Below, piece after piece: positions 28,090 through 37,237 of a DNA stretch of 64,000 nt. This DNA comes from Planctomycetaceae bacterium (lineage in GTDB: Bacteria; Planctomycetota; Planctomycetia; Planctomycetales; Planctomycetaceae). Within the stretch, counting starts at the first letter, position 1; the number at the start of each line of letters is the position of its first letter. Where the stretch lies: assembly GCA_020426325.1 (NCBI GenBank), contig JAGQQG010000010.1:27086-91085 (forward strand). The letters are read 5' to 3'. A model generated the notes under the pieces. It was given only the letters and a program-made list of their open reading frames with translations. It made no database searches and had not been told where the DNA came from. A program made the position numbers and the translations under genes.

Positions 28090-30153
28090 TCACACCTTCG
28101 GTCCCCGGGGATCAAGTTGAACCAGCCCTTTCGATTCCAGCACCCTGTAGCAATCCGGCAGATCCAGTTGATTCAACACATTTGGGGTCAGCGATGACAA
28201 GGGCCAATCGTACTCGTCCGCATGTGCGACGTCGTGATAGGACGTGAGCGCGTTTTTCAGTGTGACATTCGAGACACCGTCGTGCAGCACGGCTGCGTAA
28301 GTCGCCGGGATGGTTCCCCAGCCTTTGGCCATCAGATGCACCTCGGCATGTCCCAGACTGCCGAGCCAGTTGAGGACGCACAGGAGGTCGCGAGTCCTCT
28401 GAGCCGGATACGGATCATCGAGCATGATTCCGTGAGCCGCATAGAAAAAGTCGCTTCCGTAGGGCGAGAGGTACGAGTCCGGATTCGTCGTGTCGGGCTG
28501 CGACTCACCCATTCCCCGAAGATCGACCGTGTAAACGGGTAGATCCCTCGCTGCTTCGATCGCTTCTCGCAGCATCGGCTCCTCACGCAACTCAGCGTCG
28601 CTCGAACGGTGAGAGACGTAGAGCAGCGCCTGCTTACTGCCCGATGTGGGGCGTGAGTAGTGCCGCTCGTCGTACAGTCGATAGACGACCGCCTGAATAC
28701 CGGGCTCCGTCTCAACCAGATACGGCACGATATACTTCCGGGGAGCCTGTCGATCCGAACGGGCTCGCAGGATACGCACACGCGGAGACATCGATACTTC
28801 TTTGAGTTGCAGTAGCTCACGAAGGCGACGGGGGAGTTCCTCAGTTGCAACGTCGCCTCTCTGTTGCTTCAGCCGGTCAGCCTGTTCGCGTGTGAAGTCC
28901 ATCACGGTCCTGGAACCTTCGGCGCTCACCTGTCCGGTGGGAGTACACCACAAGGTTTTGTCTTCTTCGATGATCAGTTCGGGTTCGTCAGCAGCAGCAT
29001 TCGTGCCAGTCGCCCGATGAAACCACCCGTACATCGCCTCGCGGTTTTCCTGCGTATACCCGTGATACGTTGGACCAACGAACAAGGCAATATTCTCTTC
29101 GGCTCCAAGCAACCCATACAGACGTTTGAGACGTTCGAACGCTGCCTCGCTGCCACGCACGTCGAAGTAGTCCTTCTCCTTTGCCAGAATGATCACCGGC
29201 TTGGGTGCCATCGCGGCCAGGAAGTCTTCGTGCTCAAGCCCGAGAGCGAGAGCCTTTGGTGGACACTGCTCGGTGTCTGCGGGGAGTTCGTTCTCGAGAT
29301 TGCGACGAAACTCGGTGACGAAACAAGACGGAGCCCCCATCGTCCAGCGCGGCTCGACACCACACAACCAGGTCGTCATTGTGCCGCCTCCGGAGTTCCC
29401 CGTGACGCCGACCCGCTGCGGGTCCACCTCATCCCGAGTAAGCAGATAGTCCAGCGCCCTGATGCCGTCCCAGGCACGCCACGCTCCGAGGAATTCACCG
29501 ACGAGGTACTGTTGATTGCCTGCCATGAGATGTTCAGCAACACCCGGTCCGACGTGTGACTTGCCGTGCTCGTCCGGGTACTGAAATCGCTCTCCCTGCC
29601 CGATCGGGTCATAGATGAGGACCACATACCCTTGGCGTGCGAGGCCCTGCGCGAACGACTGATAGTCGGCTGCCGCTTTACCGTTGTGGGAATGACCACA
29701 CGTGCCGACAACGCCCGGGCGTGGACCATCCTGACTCGTTGGTATGTAGAGATTGGCCGTCACCAGAAACCCCGGACGACTCTCGAAAATCACGTTCTCG
29801 ATTCGGTACGTATCACGTTCGACGACACTCGTGATTCGCGCATTGAGCGGGGTCCGCTCCGGCTCCGGTCCGAAACTCTCACGAATCCTCCCACGCACGG
29901 ATTGCACATACGCCTCAGCATCGGCTTTCGTGCTGAGTGCATTCAACCTCGCAATCCGCTGTTCAGAAATCTCGCGGATGCGGTCAACGTAATACTCCTG
30001 CATCATCCGCGGAAAACGATTCAATGCCGAAATCTTCGGTTCAGCATCAGCCCAAGTGTGCGCGGACCACAACTGCTGGGCAATGACCATCCCCAGCGAC
30101 TGACTGCCCACAGCTTGCAACACTCGTCGACGTGATACTCGGGAGGATGGCAT
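28090..30153 (-). CDS. Tat-exported two-module alpha/beta hydrolase (acetyl xylan esterase-like)
   Basis: Start ATG 30153 follows GGAG by 5 bases and opens a twin-arginine signal (VSRRRVLQAVGSQSLGMVIA). The frame to 30270 would mask it. Module 1 has an alpha/beta-hydrolase fold: GVVGTCGHSHNGKAA (oxyanion), IYDPIGQGERF and nucleophile Ser254 in GVTGNSGGGTMTTWL, with YHGYTQENREAMYGWF near its end. Module 2 (about 430-680) repeats a hydrolase pattern (VYTVDLRGMGES), but the nucleophile elbow reads LMAKGWGTI without Ser. So module 2 is probably inactive or structural. Likely cleaves acyl groups from polysaccharide outside the cytoplasm. Confidence 0.85.
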   Translation of the reverse strand: MPSSRVSRRRVLQAVGSQSLGMVIAQQLWSAHTWADAEPKISALNRFPRMMQEYYVDRIREISEQRIARLNALSTKADAEAYVQSVRGRIRESFGPEPERTPLNARITSVVERDTYRIENVIFESRPGFLVTANLYIPTSQDGPRPGVVGTCGHSHNGKAAADYQSFAQGLARQGYVVLIYDPIGQGERFQYPDEHGKSHVGPGVAEHLMAGNQQYLVGEFLGAWRAWDGIRALDYLLTRDEVDPQRVGVTGNSGGGTMTTWLCGVEPRWTMGAPSCFVTEFRRNLENELPADTEQCPPKALALGLEHEDFLAAMAPKPVIILAKEKDYFDVRGSEAAFERLKRLYGLLGAEENIALFVGPTYHGYTQENREAMYGWFHRATGTNAAADEPELIIEEDKTLWCTPTGQVSAEGSRTVMDFTREQADRLKQQRGDVATEELPRRLRELLQLKEVSMSPRVRILRARSDRQAPRKYIVPYLVETEPGIQAVVYRLYDERHYSRPTSGSKQALLYVSHRSSDAELREEPMLREAIEAARDLPVYTVDLRGMGESQPDTTNPDSYLSPYGSDFFYAAHGIMLDDPYPAQRTRDLLCVLNWLGSLGHAEVHLMAKGWGTIPATYAAVLHDGVSNVTLKNALTSYHDVAHADEYDWPLSSLTPNVLNQLDLPDCYRVLESKGLVQLDPRGPKV

Positions 30154-30254
30154 GTTGACTCCATATGGTGATGATTGGGTGATTTTCGATCCTATTCGCT
30201 GTACATTCCTGGTCAACTGACCGAAAGACAGCGAGACAGCGAGAGGAAAAACGA

Positions 30255-31115
30255 ATGGATGATTCTTCACACGTGATTGATGTCACGACAGAGACGTTTG
30301 AGCAGGACGTCATCGAGCGGTCGGCAGAGGTGCCGGTCGTTGTCGACTTCTGGGCTGAGTGGTGTGGTCCCTGTCGGCAACTGGCTCCCTTGCTGGAAAA
30401 CCTGGCCGAAGAACAGGCAGGCAGGTTCGTGCTGGCAAAGGTGAATATCGAAGCCGAGCAGCAGCTGGCAGCCGCGTTTCGCGTGCAGAGCATTCCACAC
30501 GTCATCGCCCTGCGGGACAAGCAACTGGTCGACCAGTTCATGGGACTGCTCCCCGAGGCTCAATTGCGCACTTGGCTCGAACGTATACTCCCATCTCCGG
30601 CTGATGAACTGGTCAGGGCCGCTGAAAAGCTTGAAGCGACTGACCCATCAACAGCCGAAGCGAAGCTGCGAGAAGCCTTGAAGCTGTCGCCCGATTTGCC
30701 GTTTGCCAAGATTGCACTCGCACGCATGCTGCATGATCGCGGAGAGTCCGGAGAGGCCAAAGAGTTGATCGAAGCACTCGCTAAGCGTGGCTTTCTTGAA
30801 CCGGAAGCGGCACGCCTCAAGTCCCTTCTGGAAGTAGAGTCTGTCGCTGAAGCCAGTGGCGGGATCGAGGAAGCTCAGAAGGCTGTCGAAGAACATCCGG
30901 ATGACCTGTCCCTTCGGATCCCGCTCGCAGATGCACTCGCTGCTGGCGGCCAGTATCAGGCTGCCCTCGAAGTCTGCCTGAATGTCATACATCTCGACAA
31001 GACCGGAGTCGGCGTACAGGCAAAGGAAACGATGCTCAACATCTTGAACCTGCTGGACGCAGAATCCGATCTGGTCAGTGTCTATCGGCGTAAGCTCGCA
31101 ACGGCTCTTTACTGA
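30255..31115 (+). CDS. cnoX: thioredoxin-TPR protein (CnoX/YbbN-like co-chaperone)
   Basis: A 286-residue cytoplasmic protein with an N-terminal thioredoxin fold (1-110) and C-terminal TPR helices (115-286). The redox site is Cys37-Gly-Pro-Cys40 in FWAEWCGPCRQLAP, and the cis-Pro lies in VQSIPHVIAL. TPR units include AKLREALKLSPDLPFAKIAL and the Gly-Tyr-Ala-like GGQYQAALEVCL. Domain order and length match YbbN/CnoX, which links GroEL to oxidative folding; unlike the E. coli form the CXXC is complete. It is divergent from the esterase gene with a 101-bp promoter gap. Confidence 0.9.
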   Translation: MDDSSHVIDVTTETFEQDVIERSAEVPVVVDFWAEWCGPCRQLAPLLENLAEEQAGRFVLAKVNIEAEQQLAAAFRVQSIPHVIALRDKQLVDQFMGLLPEAQLRTWLERILPSPADELVRAAEKLEATDPSTAEAKLREALKLSPDLPFAKIALARMLHDRGESGEAKELIEALAKRGFLEPEAARLKSLLEVESVAEASGGIEEAQKAVEEHPDDLSLRIPLADALAAGGQYQAALEVCLNVIHLDKTGVGVQAKETMLNILNLLDAESDLVSVYRRKLATALY

Positions 31116-31120
31116 TGGCC

Positions 31121-31154
31121 AAACAAAAAACCCGGCTTCCAGAAAGAAGCCGGG
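31121..31154 (-). terminator. rho-independent terminator for the Gly/Tyr-rich gene
   Basis: Read on the minus strand, a 9-bp GC-rich stem CCCGGCTTC (31146-31154 against 31131-31139) with a 6-base loop is followed by TTTTTTGTTT. On the plus strand the same stem is preceded by the A-run, so it probably also slows transcription from the CnoX-like gene. Confidence 0.88.
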
Positions 31155-31182
31155 CCTGTTGCTTCGGAGGAAGCGGGCGTTC

Positions 31183-31479
31183 TCAGCGGTAGTAACCGAA
31201 GCTGAATCCCGGGCTGCTGTAGTAGATACCAGGACGTCCGTATCCATAACCACCGTAGCCATAGCCACCGTATCCGCCATATCCGCCGCGGTAGTAGTTA
31301 CCATAGCCACCACCGTAGCCACCATAGTACGAACGTGAGTACGACGGGTATCCACCACCGTATCCGTAACCGCCGTAGTATCCACCTCCGTGCCTGCAGC
31401 CGCCTGCCTCAGCAGAGTCTGCCATTCCCGCCATTGCGAAGGCTGCTGCCATCGTGCAGATTGTCAAGAACGTCTTCAT
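31183..31479 (-). CDS. small secreted Gly/Tyr-rich protein
   Basis: ATG 31479 has GAGG 8 bases upstream and opens a signal peptide (FLTICTMAAAFAMAGMADSA). The mature 70 residues are almost entirely Gly, Tyr, Arg and Ser in GGYGYGG-type repeats (YGGYGGGYGNYYRGGYGGYG). Such proteins are common in planctomycetes and are presumably surface or matrix components. Only one Cys is present, near the predicted cleavage site. A strong terminator lies downstream. No enzymatic function is expected. Confidence 0.8.
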   Translation of the reverse strand: MKTFLTICTMAAAFAMAGMADSAEAGGCRHGGGYYGGYGYGGGYPSYSRSYYGGYGGGYGNYYRGGYGGYGGYGYGGYGYGRPGIYYSSPGFSFGYYR

Positions 31480-32166
31480 TGTGTGTTCCTCAGTCAAAAT
31501 GGGGTTGAACGAGAAGAGAGTCTGGCACGGCAGTTGTGCGGTTTGTGGTAGCGTGGACAGCCCGGCCCGAATCCATGAGGCGCGCTTCGTATTGACGTCC
31601 GATCCACATTTGCTTGTTCGCCATATTTCGCAGGGGGGAACTGCCGAGCTTTGCGGGACTGGAATGCCTTTCAGCGATTCCTCGTTTCAGGGATCGTCTC
31701 GCCCGATTGATCCCGATCCGCGACAGGCAGAATCTGCAGGAACTGTGCCGAAGTATCCGGCCCAGCAAGCGATTCTTCACACAAATCCATACTTCAAAAT
31801 GAGTTGTGTACAACCAGCTCATCCAGCGCATCTGCTGGAGAGACTTAGACACTTGTCGCAAGATTGCGAATGGTGCCGTCCTTCTGATGACACCGCGCAC
31901 GGAAAGCGGTCAGCCGTGGTCAGTCATAAAACAGATTGACCTGCCAGGCTTCACTGATCGACAACGTCGACAGTGTCCAGATCTGCACAGAATTTCCTGC
32001 AAGATGCAATCTTTTTCCGAATTCGGTCGAATGCCAAAATCGCTCCTGAGTCTTTCTCAATTCACGAACTCACAGCTCGAATCAGTCAGTGAGGATCGGT
32101 ACGGCCAAGTGAAAGTCAGAACTTCGCCCATGTAGTCGTGACTTCACCCACTTAGTCGTGCCCGCG
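31480..32166. other. intergenic, no supported gene
   Basis: About 690 bp upstream of the Gly/Tyr-rich gene and downstream of the gene at 32167. Frames of 60-160 residues exist on both strands but overlap each other and lack domain signals or ribosome binding sites. Base composition is slightly more AT-rich than in the neighbours. Only a 40-bp tandem repeat at its right end stands out. Confidence 0.45.
32121..32160. repeat. 20-bp direct tandem repeat (two copies)
   Basis: ACTTCGCCCATGTAGTCGTG (32121-32140) is followed directly by ACTTCACCCACTTAGTCGTG, three mismatches in 20. It lies just beyond the 3' end of the membrane protein gene. Confidence 0.7.
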
Positions 32167-33189
32167 TCAGTCGTTGAGGCTGTGTTTACCGAAGACGATT
32201 TCGAGTTTCTGATTCTCCTTAAGAAGCTTCGACTTCACGTGGATCGTGTCTTTGACCAACGCCTCAGCTCCTGGAACACGGATGATGATCTGCACAACAC
32301 CATCGATGATTGGGAGTTGTCGTCCGAGTTTGGCCCGGACCATCCGTCCCTGTTCGTCTTGAAAGTAGGCCTGCAGGGGAAGCACCTGAACGTACCCATC
32401 AGTGCCGATGACTTTGCCTGAGAGGTCAGCAATGTTGTACGAGTTACGGTTGGCGGGCATCCTGACCTGAATCACGATGTGATAATCCTGGCCTGGACGA
32501 GGGCTGTCACCGGCAGTCGTTTTCTCTCCAGGAATCTCTGCGATCGGGATGGTCCAAGCGGTGAAACTGCCAGCTTTTACGGCATTTTTCGGTTCAAGTA
32601 ACCGAAATCCTCCGCTGCCGATCCCACTCGATCCGCCGTCTCCTTGGGTGTCGGAAGCGGTCACATCTTTCAGGAACTTGGTTTCGAGCGTGCTGAGGTC
32701 CGCAGCTTCAATCACCTCCGTCAATTGTGGGACGACCACTTCCTCGCTCCCCGCGGGCTTTTCAAGGTGGACGTCATCCATCGCGTCGAAGGGTTGCAAC
32801 TCCTCGGTCTCGCTCTGGACGACGGTGGTGATACTCATCGCCTCCTTGATCTGCGGGAAGAACCACAGGGCCATCAACAGGAGTATCAGGCCATGCAGGA
32901 GGAGCGAGAGTCCGTATCCGGCGGCTGCCGCCGTTTTGAACCAGTTGTTCAGGCGTTCTTTTGTTGAAAACGCCTGTTCTTCCTCAGACGCATCTGAGTC
33001 GGAAATCACGAGCCTCGATTGTCTGTCGCGAGTGTCGGGAGGCTTCGATTCGGCAGAGTTTGACTCCTGCCGCATCCAGGATGGTCGTGGAGCAACTGTC
33101 TCCGTCGGATTCCCATTCCCCAGGAATCCTTCCGGCGCAGTTTCATCCGGGAGCAGTGAGGAGACTGGGATCTTGGTACTGTCGGCCAT
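32167..33189 (-). CDS. single-pass membrane protein, unknown function
   Basis: 340 residues. A polar, Pro/Ser-rich cytoplasmic N terminus (1-85) is followed by a membrane helix at about 92-112 (GLSLLLHGLILLLMALWFF), an acidic linker (TEELQPFDAMDDVHLEKP), a Gly-rich hinge (DGGSSGIGSGGFRLL) and a beta-rich C-terminal domain (DYHIVIQVRMPANRNSY, YVQVLPLQAYFQ). The layout resembles TonB-like or scaffold proteins seen in planctomycetes, but no TonB motif is visible. ATG 33189 has no clear ribosome binding site. Divergent from hisF. Confidence 0.75.
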   Translation of the reverse strand: MADSTKIPVSSLLPDETAPEGFLGNGNPTETVAPRPSWMRQESNSAESKPPDTRDRQSRLVISDSDASEEEQAFSTKERLNNWFKTAAAAGYGLSLLLHGLILLLMALWFFPQIKEAMSITTVVQSETEELQPFDAMDDVHLEKPAGSEEVVVPQLTEVIEAADLSTLETKFLKDVTASDTQGDGGSSGIGSGGFRLLEPKNAVKAGSFTAWTIPIAEIPGEKTTAGDSPRPGQDYHIVIQVRMPANRNSYNIADLSGKVIGTDGYVQVLPLQAYFQDEQGRMVRAKLGRQLPIIDGVVQIIIRVPGAEALVKDTIHVKSKLLKENQKLEIVFGKHSLND

Positions 33190-33441
33190 AAAACTCGGCC
33201 TTAGACGTGACTTGTGCTGCCGGAGACACCTTCACAACGTATCCCTGCCAGAGTGTCAGATCGTGTCGGCGCGCGGCGGCATTCAATCGGCTGATACCCT
33301 ATCATACGGAGAGGGAACGAGCCAATCTTCAGGTTCTCCCGCAGAAACTCGCGATTTGGAGCGAGAAAGACGATTGGACATGCCTCAATTGGGCTGCAAA
33401 TGTGCAGTTTGAGGCTCAATGGGTTTTGGAAAGATCAGACC

Positions 33442-34317
33442 GTGCTTGCGAAGCGGATTATCCCCTGTTTGGACGTGCATGCAGGGCGTGTAGTCAAGGG
33501 TGTCAACTTTCTCAACTTGCGTGATGCGGGGGACCCCGTTGATATCGCTGCCCGATACGAGCAGGAGGGGGCGGACGAACTGGTGTTTCTGGACATCACG
33601 GCCAGTCACGAACAGCGGGACATCATGCTGGACGTCGTCCAGCGGACGAGCGAAGTCTGCTTCATGCCGCTCACCGTGGGAGGGGGCATTCGCACGTTGG
33701 AGGACATTCGTGAGCTGCTGAAAGCCGGTTGTGACAAAGTCTCGATCAACAGTGCCGCCGTGAAGGACCCGGACTTCATCCGCGAAGCCGCACTGCGATT
33801 CGGCAGCCAGTGCATCGTGGTGAACATCGATCCACGGCGAGTTGCGAGTGGAGAGCCATCAAAGTTTCCCGAACACCTTCGCGTGGTTCCGCGAGCCCTT
33901 CCAGAAAAAGAATCCTTCGCCAAGGGACTTTCAATTCTGGACTCTCAACCCTCTACGTGCTTCTGGGACGTGCACATCAACGGGGGACGAGTCCCAACAG
34001 GATTAGACGCTGTCGCCTGGGCACTGGAGGTCGAACGGCTGGGAGCTGGCGAGATCGTGCTGACTTCGATGGATGCGGACGGTACGAAGGACGGTTTTGA
34101 CCTCGAAATCACAAAAGCGGTCGCAGAAGTAGTAGAGATTCCTGTTGTCGCCAGCGGGGGGGCCGGTTCACCTCAACACCTTTGCGAAGCCGTCACCGAG
34201 GGACAAGCGAGTGCCGCTCTCGCTGCAAGTATTTTTCACTACGGGGAATACACCATTGCAGAGGCCAAACGTTACATGGCCGAACAGGGTGTCCCGGTAC
34301 GCATGACGTCGACGTAG
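33442..34317 (+). CDS. hisF: imidazole glycerol phosphate synthase subunit HisF
   Basis: Cyclase half of the histidine and AICAR-producing step; works with HisH, which is not in the window. GTG 33442 gives the canonical [20 protein letters not shown]; the longer frame from 33400 adds unrelated residues. Catalytic Asp11 (PCLDV) and Asp130 (VVNIDPRRV) are present, as are [15 protein letters not shown], and [15 protein letters not shown]. Between IDPRRV and [16 protein letters not shown] there is an insertion of roughly 35-40 residues, making the protein 291 rather than about 253 residues. The gene stands alone. Confidence 0.95.
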   Translation: MLAKRIIPCLDVHAGRVVKGVNFLNLRDAGDPVDIAARYEQEGADELVFLDITASHEQRDIMLDVVQRTSEVCFMPLTVGGGIRTLEDIRELLKAGCDKVSINSAAVKDPDFIREAALRFGSQCIVVNIDPRRVASGEPSKFPEHLRVVPRALPEKESFAKGLSILDSQPSTCFWDVHINGGRVPTGLDAVAWALEVERLGAGEIVLTSMDADGTKDGFDLEITKAVAEVVEIPVVASGGAGSPQHLCEAVTEGQASAALAASIFHYGEYTIAEAKRYMAEQGVPVRMTST

Positions 34318-34650
34318 GATCGCGATCTCATCAGCCAAAATTCTCTGTGCTGAAGATTTCTCAACAAGAGTTACCAATCTGTTTGGATTGCTGCTGCTCG
34401 CGCGAAGCTCTGCAAATCATCGCGACAGTTTTGGTTCTCTGATCGCTGGAATGCGTTGAACTTTGCGGGTCACGTGATTTCAGACGGTTATTCCAGAATG
34501 GCAGTTCTGGTCGACCGATCGTTCGGCATGCCTTCTATCGACCATGCCGAGAGCACCTATCGATCATCTCGTGTGGGTTAATCCGCCGATAGTTGAGATG
34601 ACCTTTGGAACGGATTTGCAGCCCGCAAAGCAGATCCGTTACCCCGCCTG
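34318..34650. other. intergenic, no gene seen
   Basis: No convincing frame, repeat or terminator hairpin. It must contain the promoter of the TolC-family gene. Confidence 0.4.
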
Positions 34651-34680
34651 ATGCGACAACACATTGACCCAGCGGCGGTT

Positions 34681-37143
34681 ATGACTCGAAACACACTCTC
34701 AAAGCTGTTCTGCCCAGTCCTGCGCGTGATTCGCGAGATCGCGCGGCCTAACACGTTCAGTCGATCGGTGCTTGCTGCCGCCGTCCTGACCAGTGGCTGC
34801 GTGACTCGCGATGACCCGCTGGATTATCCGCATGATGAACCGGTGCAATTCTACCGCGATCATGCCGAGCAGATTGACTATCCCGACGTCTATACGGAAA
34901 CGCCGGAGGAGATCGCTCTCTCTGACGAACCGCATACTGTTCTCAGCCGGGAACGGTCCGAGCCGTGGGATATGGCGCTCGGCGAGGCCGTCTCGATCGC
35001 GCTGCACAACAGCCGTGTGATCCGAAGTGCGGGCCAGTTCCTGAATCCGGGGAACGTGCTGCTGAACAATGGGACCGTCGTCGACTCTGCCTATGACCCG
35101 GCGATTCAAGAGACAGGAGTCCTGTTCGGAGGACGAGGCGTCGAGGCCGCTTTGGCATCATTCGATACGAACTTCACGACCAGCATGACCTGGGGCCGCA
35201 ATGAACAGGTGCAGAACAACCAGTTCTTCGGTGGTGGACTCAATCCCGGAGCGACTCTTGTTAACGAGACAGCCGCGTTCCAGGCGAATCTCAGCAAACA
35301 ATTCGGTTATGGCGGTCAGCTTCAAGTGGGACACCAGGTCAACTATCTCTGGTCGAACTCACCCGGCCAGCTGTTTCCCTCGACATACACCGGCAACATC
35401 AACGCACAGTATCGGCAACCACTGTTAGCCGGTGCGGGGACTGAATACACCCGCATTGCCGGTCCGATCGGCCAAAGCTTTGGCGGCATCAGCGGTGTGA
35501 CGCAGGGTGTCGTGATCGCGCGGATCAACAACGACATCACAATCGCAGAGTTTCAAGCAGCTGTCCGCAACCTCGTCAAAGATGTCGAGGACACTTACTG
35601 GGATCTCTACCTGACCTATCGTCTGTTCGATACTGCGATCACCGCTCGTAGTGCAGCACTGGCGACGTGGCGGTTTGCCAAAATCCGCGTCGATCTTGGT
35701 GGCGACATTGATGTTGCAGCCGAGTCACAGGCCCGTGACCAATACTGGGCAGCACAAGCCGCAGTCAACAATTCTCGCAACGGAATCTTCGCAGCGGAGA
35801 CGCGGTTGAGACGACTGCTCGGACTGCCCATCAATGAGGGGAAAGTCATCCGACCGCTCGATGAACCGGTCACGGTCGAGTATTTGCCGGACTGGCATCT
35901 CAGTTTGTCAGAGGCACTCACCCAACGCGTTGAACTCCGCAAACAGAAGTGGAACATCAAGAGTCTCGAACTCCAGTTGATCGCTGCTCGCAGTCTCACG
36001 AGACCACGGCTTGACTTCGTGGGTGGTTACTCGGTCAACGGTTTTGGAGACGATCTCTTGCGGTACAGTGACCGCGACAGTGCGGGTACAGCTCAGGGCC
36101 TGAACAGCTTCTACGAGACCATCACACAAGGAAACCAGACTGGATGGGGACTCGGACTCGAATTGTCGATGCCGATCGGATTCCGTCAGGCCCACGCCCA
36201 GGTCCGGAATATCGAACTCCGACTTGCAAAGGCTCAGGAAGTCCTCTACGTCCAGGAGATGGAAGTCGGGCACGAAATGGCTGCTGCCTTCCAGGAACTC
36301 ACGCGTTCCTACGCTGCGGCCCAGTCACAGTTCAGCCGTCGCGATGCGGCCATCGACAACGTGAGAACCGTCCAGCTTCAGCAGGAAGGGGAAATCATCA
36401 CGATTGACGAAGTGTTGCGAGCTCAAGAGCGACGCGCACAAGCGGAGGCCGCGTTCTTCTCGACCATCGTCGAATACAACAAGGCCCTGACGAACCTGCA
36501 ATTCCGTAAAGGAACTCTCCTTGCTGAAGCCAATGTGCACCTGCTTGAAGACGACTGGGATCCGGATGCCTACGTGGATGCCTATCGTCGTGCTCAGTGC
36601 AGGACAGGAGCCATCGAAGCTTCTCACAAGCACACGGAACCGCCCGCCTTCGCCATGGATGCTCCCATCGGTCGTGTCGAGTTCGCTCATCCACCTATGG
36701 AGTCCTATCCCGCTGGCTTTGAGGAGGCGATGCCCTTCGATCCGACGATCGAAGATCAGGAACCGATGTCACCGGAAAGTGAAGACCTGCCGATTGAAGA
36801 GCTGAATCCGTTTGAATCTGTCCCGGAAGCACCTTCCGCAGACGCTCCACCGGCCGATGTGTTGGGTCGGTCATCGGCTCTCTCTCCCATCTGGGATCTG
36901 AACCCGAACGGACAACGATCATCCGCGTTGGGGATGGTTGATCAAATCCCAACAGTAGCACCCGATTCGCAGACGAGTGACACCTCCGAGATCTCTCGCA
37001 TCAACCATTCGTCATGGTCAGACGTCACTGAACATGACAACCAACGGCTGGAGTCGCGCCCGCCAAAAACGCCACGAACATCTTTTGATGACTACTTCGG
37101 CAGCTTTAAAGCCCCTGCCGGAGGCTGGGACTCGACGGAGTAA
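34681..37143 (+). CDS. TolC-family outer-membrane efflux lipoprotein
   Basis: An outer-membrane factor for type I secretion or RND/MFP efflux. From ATG 34681 (34651 is an alternative) the N terminus leads to a lipobox LTSG-Cys40 (VLAAAVLTSGC). Two OEP repeats follow: the first contains FQANLSKQFGYGGQLQVGHQ, AAVRNLVKDVEDTYWDLYL and LGLPINEGKV; the second LELSMPIGFRQAHAQVRNIE and LAKAQEVLYVQEMEVGHEMA, ending NKALTNLQFRKGTLL. After residue 640 comes an acidic, Pro-rich tail of about 180 residues with no fold, unusual for TolC proteins. No adaptor or pump gene is adjacent. Confidence 0.9.
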   Translation: MTRNTLSKLFCPVLRVIREIARPNTFSRSVLAAAVLTSGCVTRDDPLDYPHDEPVQFYRDHAEQIDYPDVYTETPEEIALSDEPHTVLSRERSEPWDMALGEAVSIALHNSRVIRSAGQFLNPGNVLLNNGTVVDSAYDPAIQETGVLFGGRGVEAALASFDTNFTTSMTWGRNEQVQNNQFFGGGLNPGATLVNETAAFQANLSKQFGYGGQLQVGHQVNYLWSNSPGQLFPSTYTGNINAQYRQPLLAGAGTEYTRIAGPIGQSFGGISGVTQGVVIARINNDITIAEFQAAVRNLVKDVEDTYWDLYLTYRLFDTAITARSAALATWRFAKIRVDLGGDIDVAAESQARDQYWAAQAAVNNSRNGIFAAETRLRRLLGLPINEGKVIRPLDEPVTVEYLPDWHLSLSEALTQRVELRKQKWNIKSLELQLIAARSLTRPRLDFVGGYSVNGFGDDLLRYSDRDSAGTAQGLNSFYETITQGNQTGWGLGLELSMPIGFRQAHAQVRNIELRLAKAQEVLYVQEMEVGHEMAAAFQELTRSYAAAQSQFSRRDAAIDNVRTVQLQQEGEIITIDEVLRAQERRAQAEAAFFSTIVEYNKALTNLQFRKGTLLAEANVHLLEDDWDPDAYVDAYRRAQCRTGAIEASHKHTEPPAFAMDAPIGRVEFAHPPMESYPAGFEEAMPFDPTIEDQEPMSPESEDLPIEELNPFESVPEAPSADAPPADVLGRSSALSPIWDLNPNGQRSSALGMVDQIPTVAPDSQTSDTSEISRINHSSWSDVTEHDNQRLESRPPKTPRTSFDDYFGSFKAPAGGWDSTE

Positions 37144-37237
37144 CACGAGGGGGTTTCTATCGAGTTGCCATCGGAGATGCTTCAGGAAACTGGAGCGAAG
37201 CGTTCAAGCCAAACGATATTTCCTGTCACCCAGTCGA

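Noticed and set aside
28864..29559. A 231-residue plus-strand frame
   Set aside because: Antisense to the Tat-exported esterase with its clear catalytic motifs.
31490..32135. Several frames of 60-160 residues on both strands
   Set aside because: They overlap one another, lack start signals and domains, and the region is otherwise featureless.
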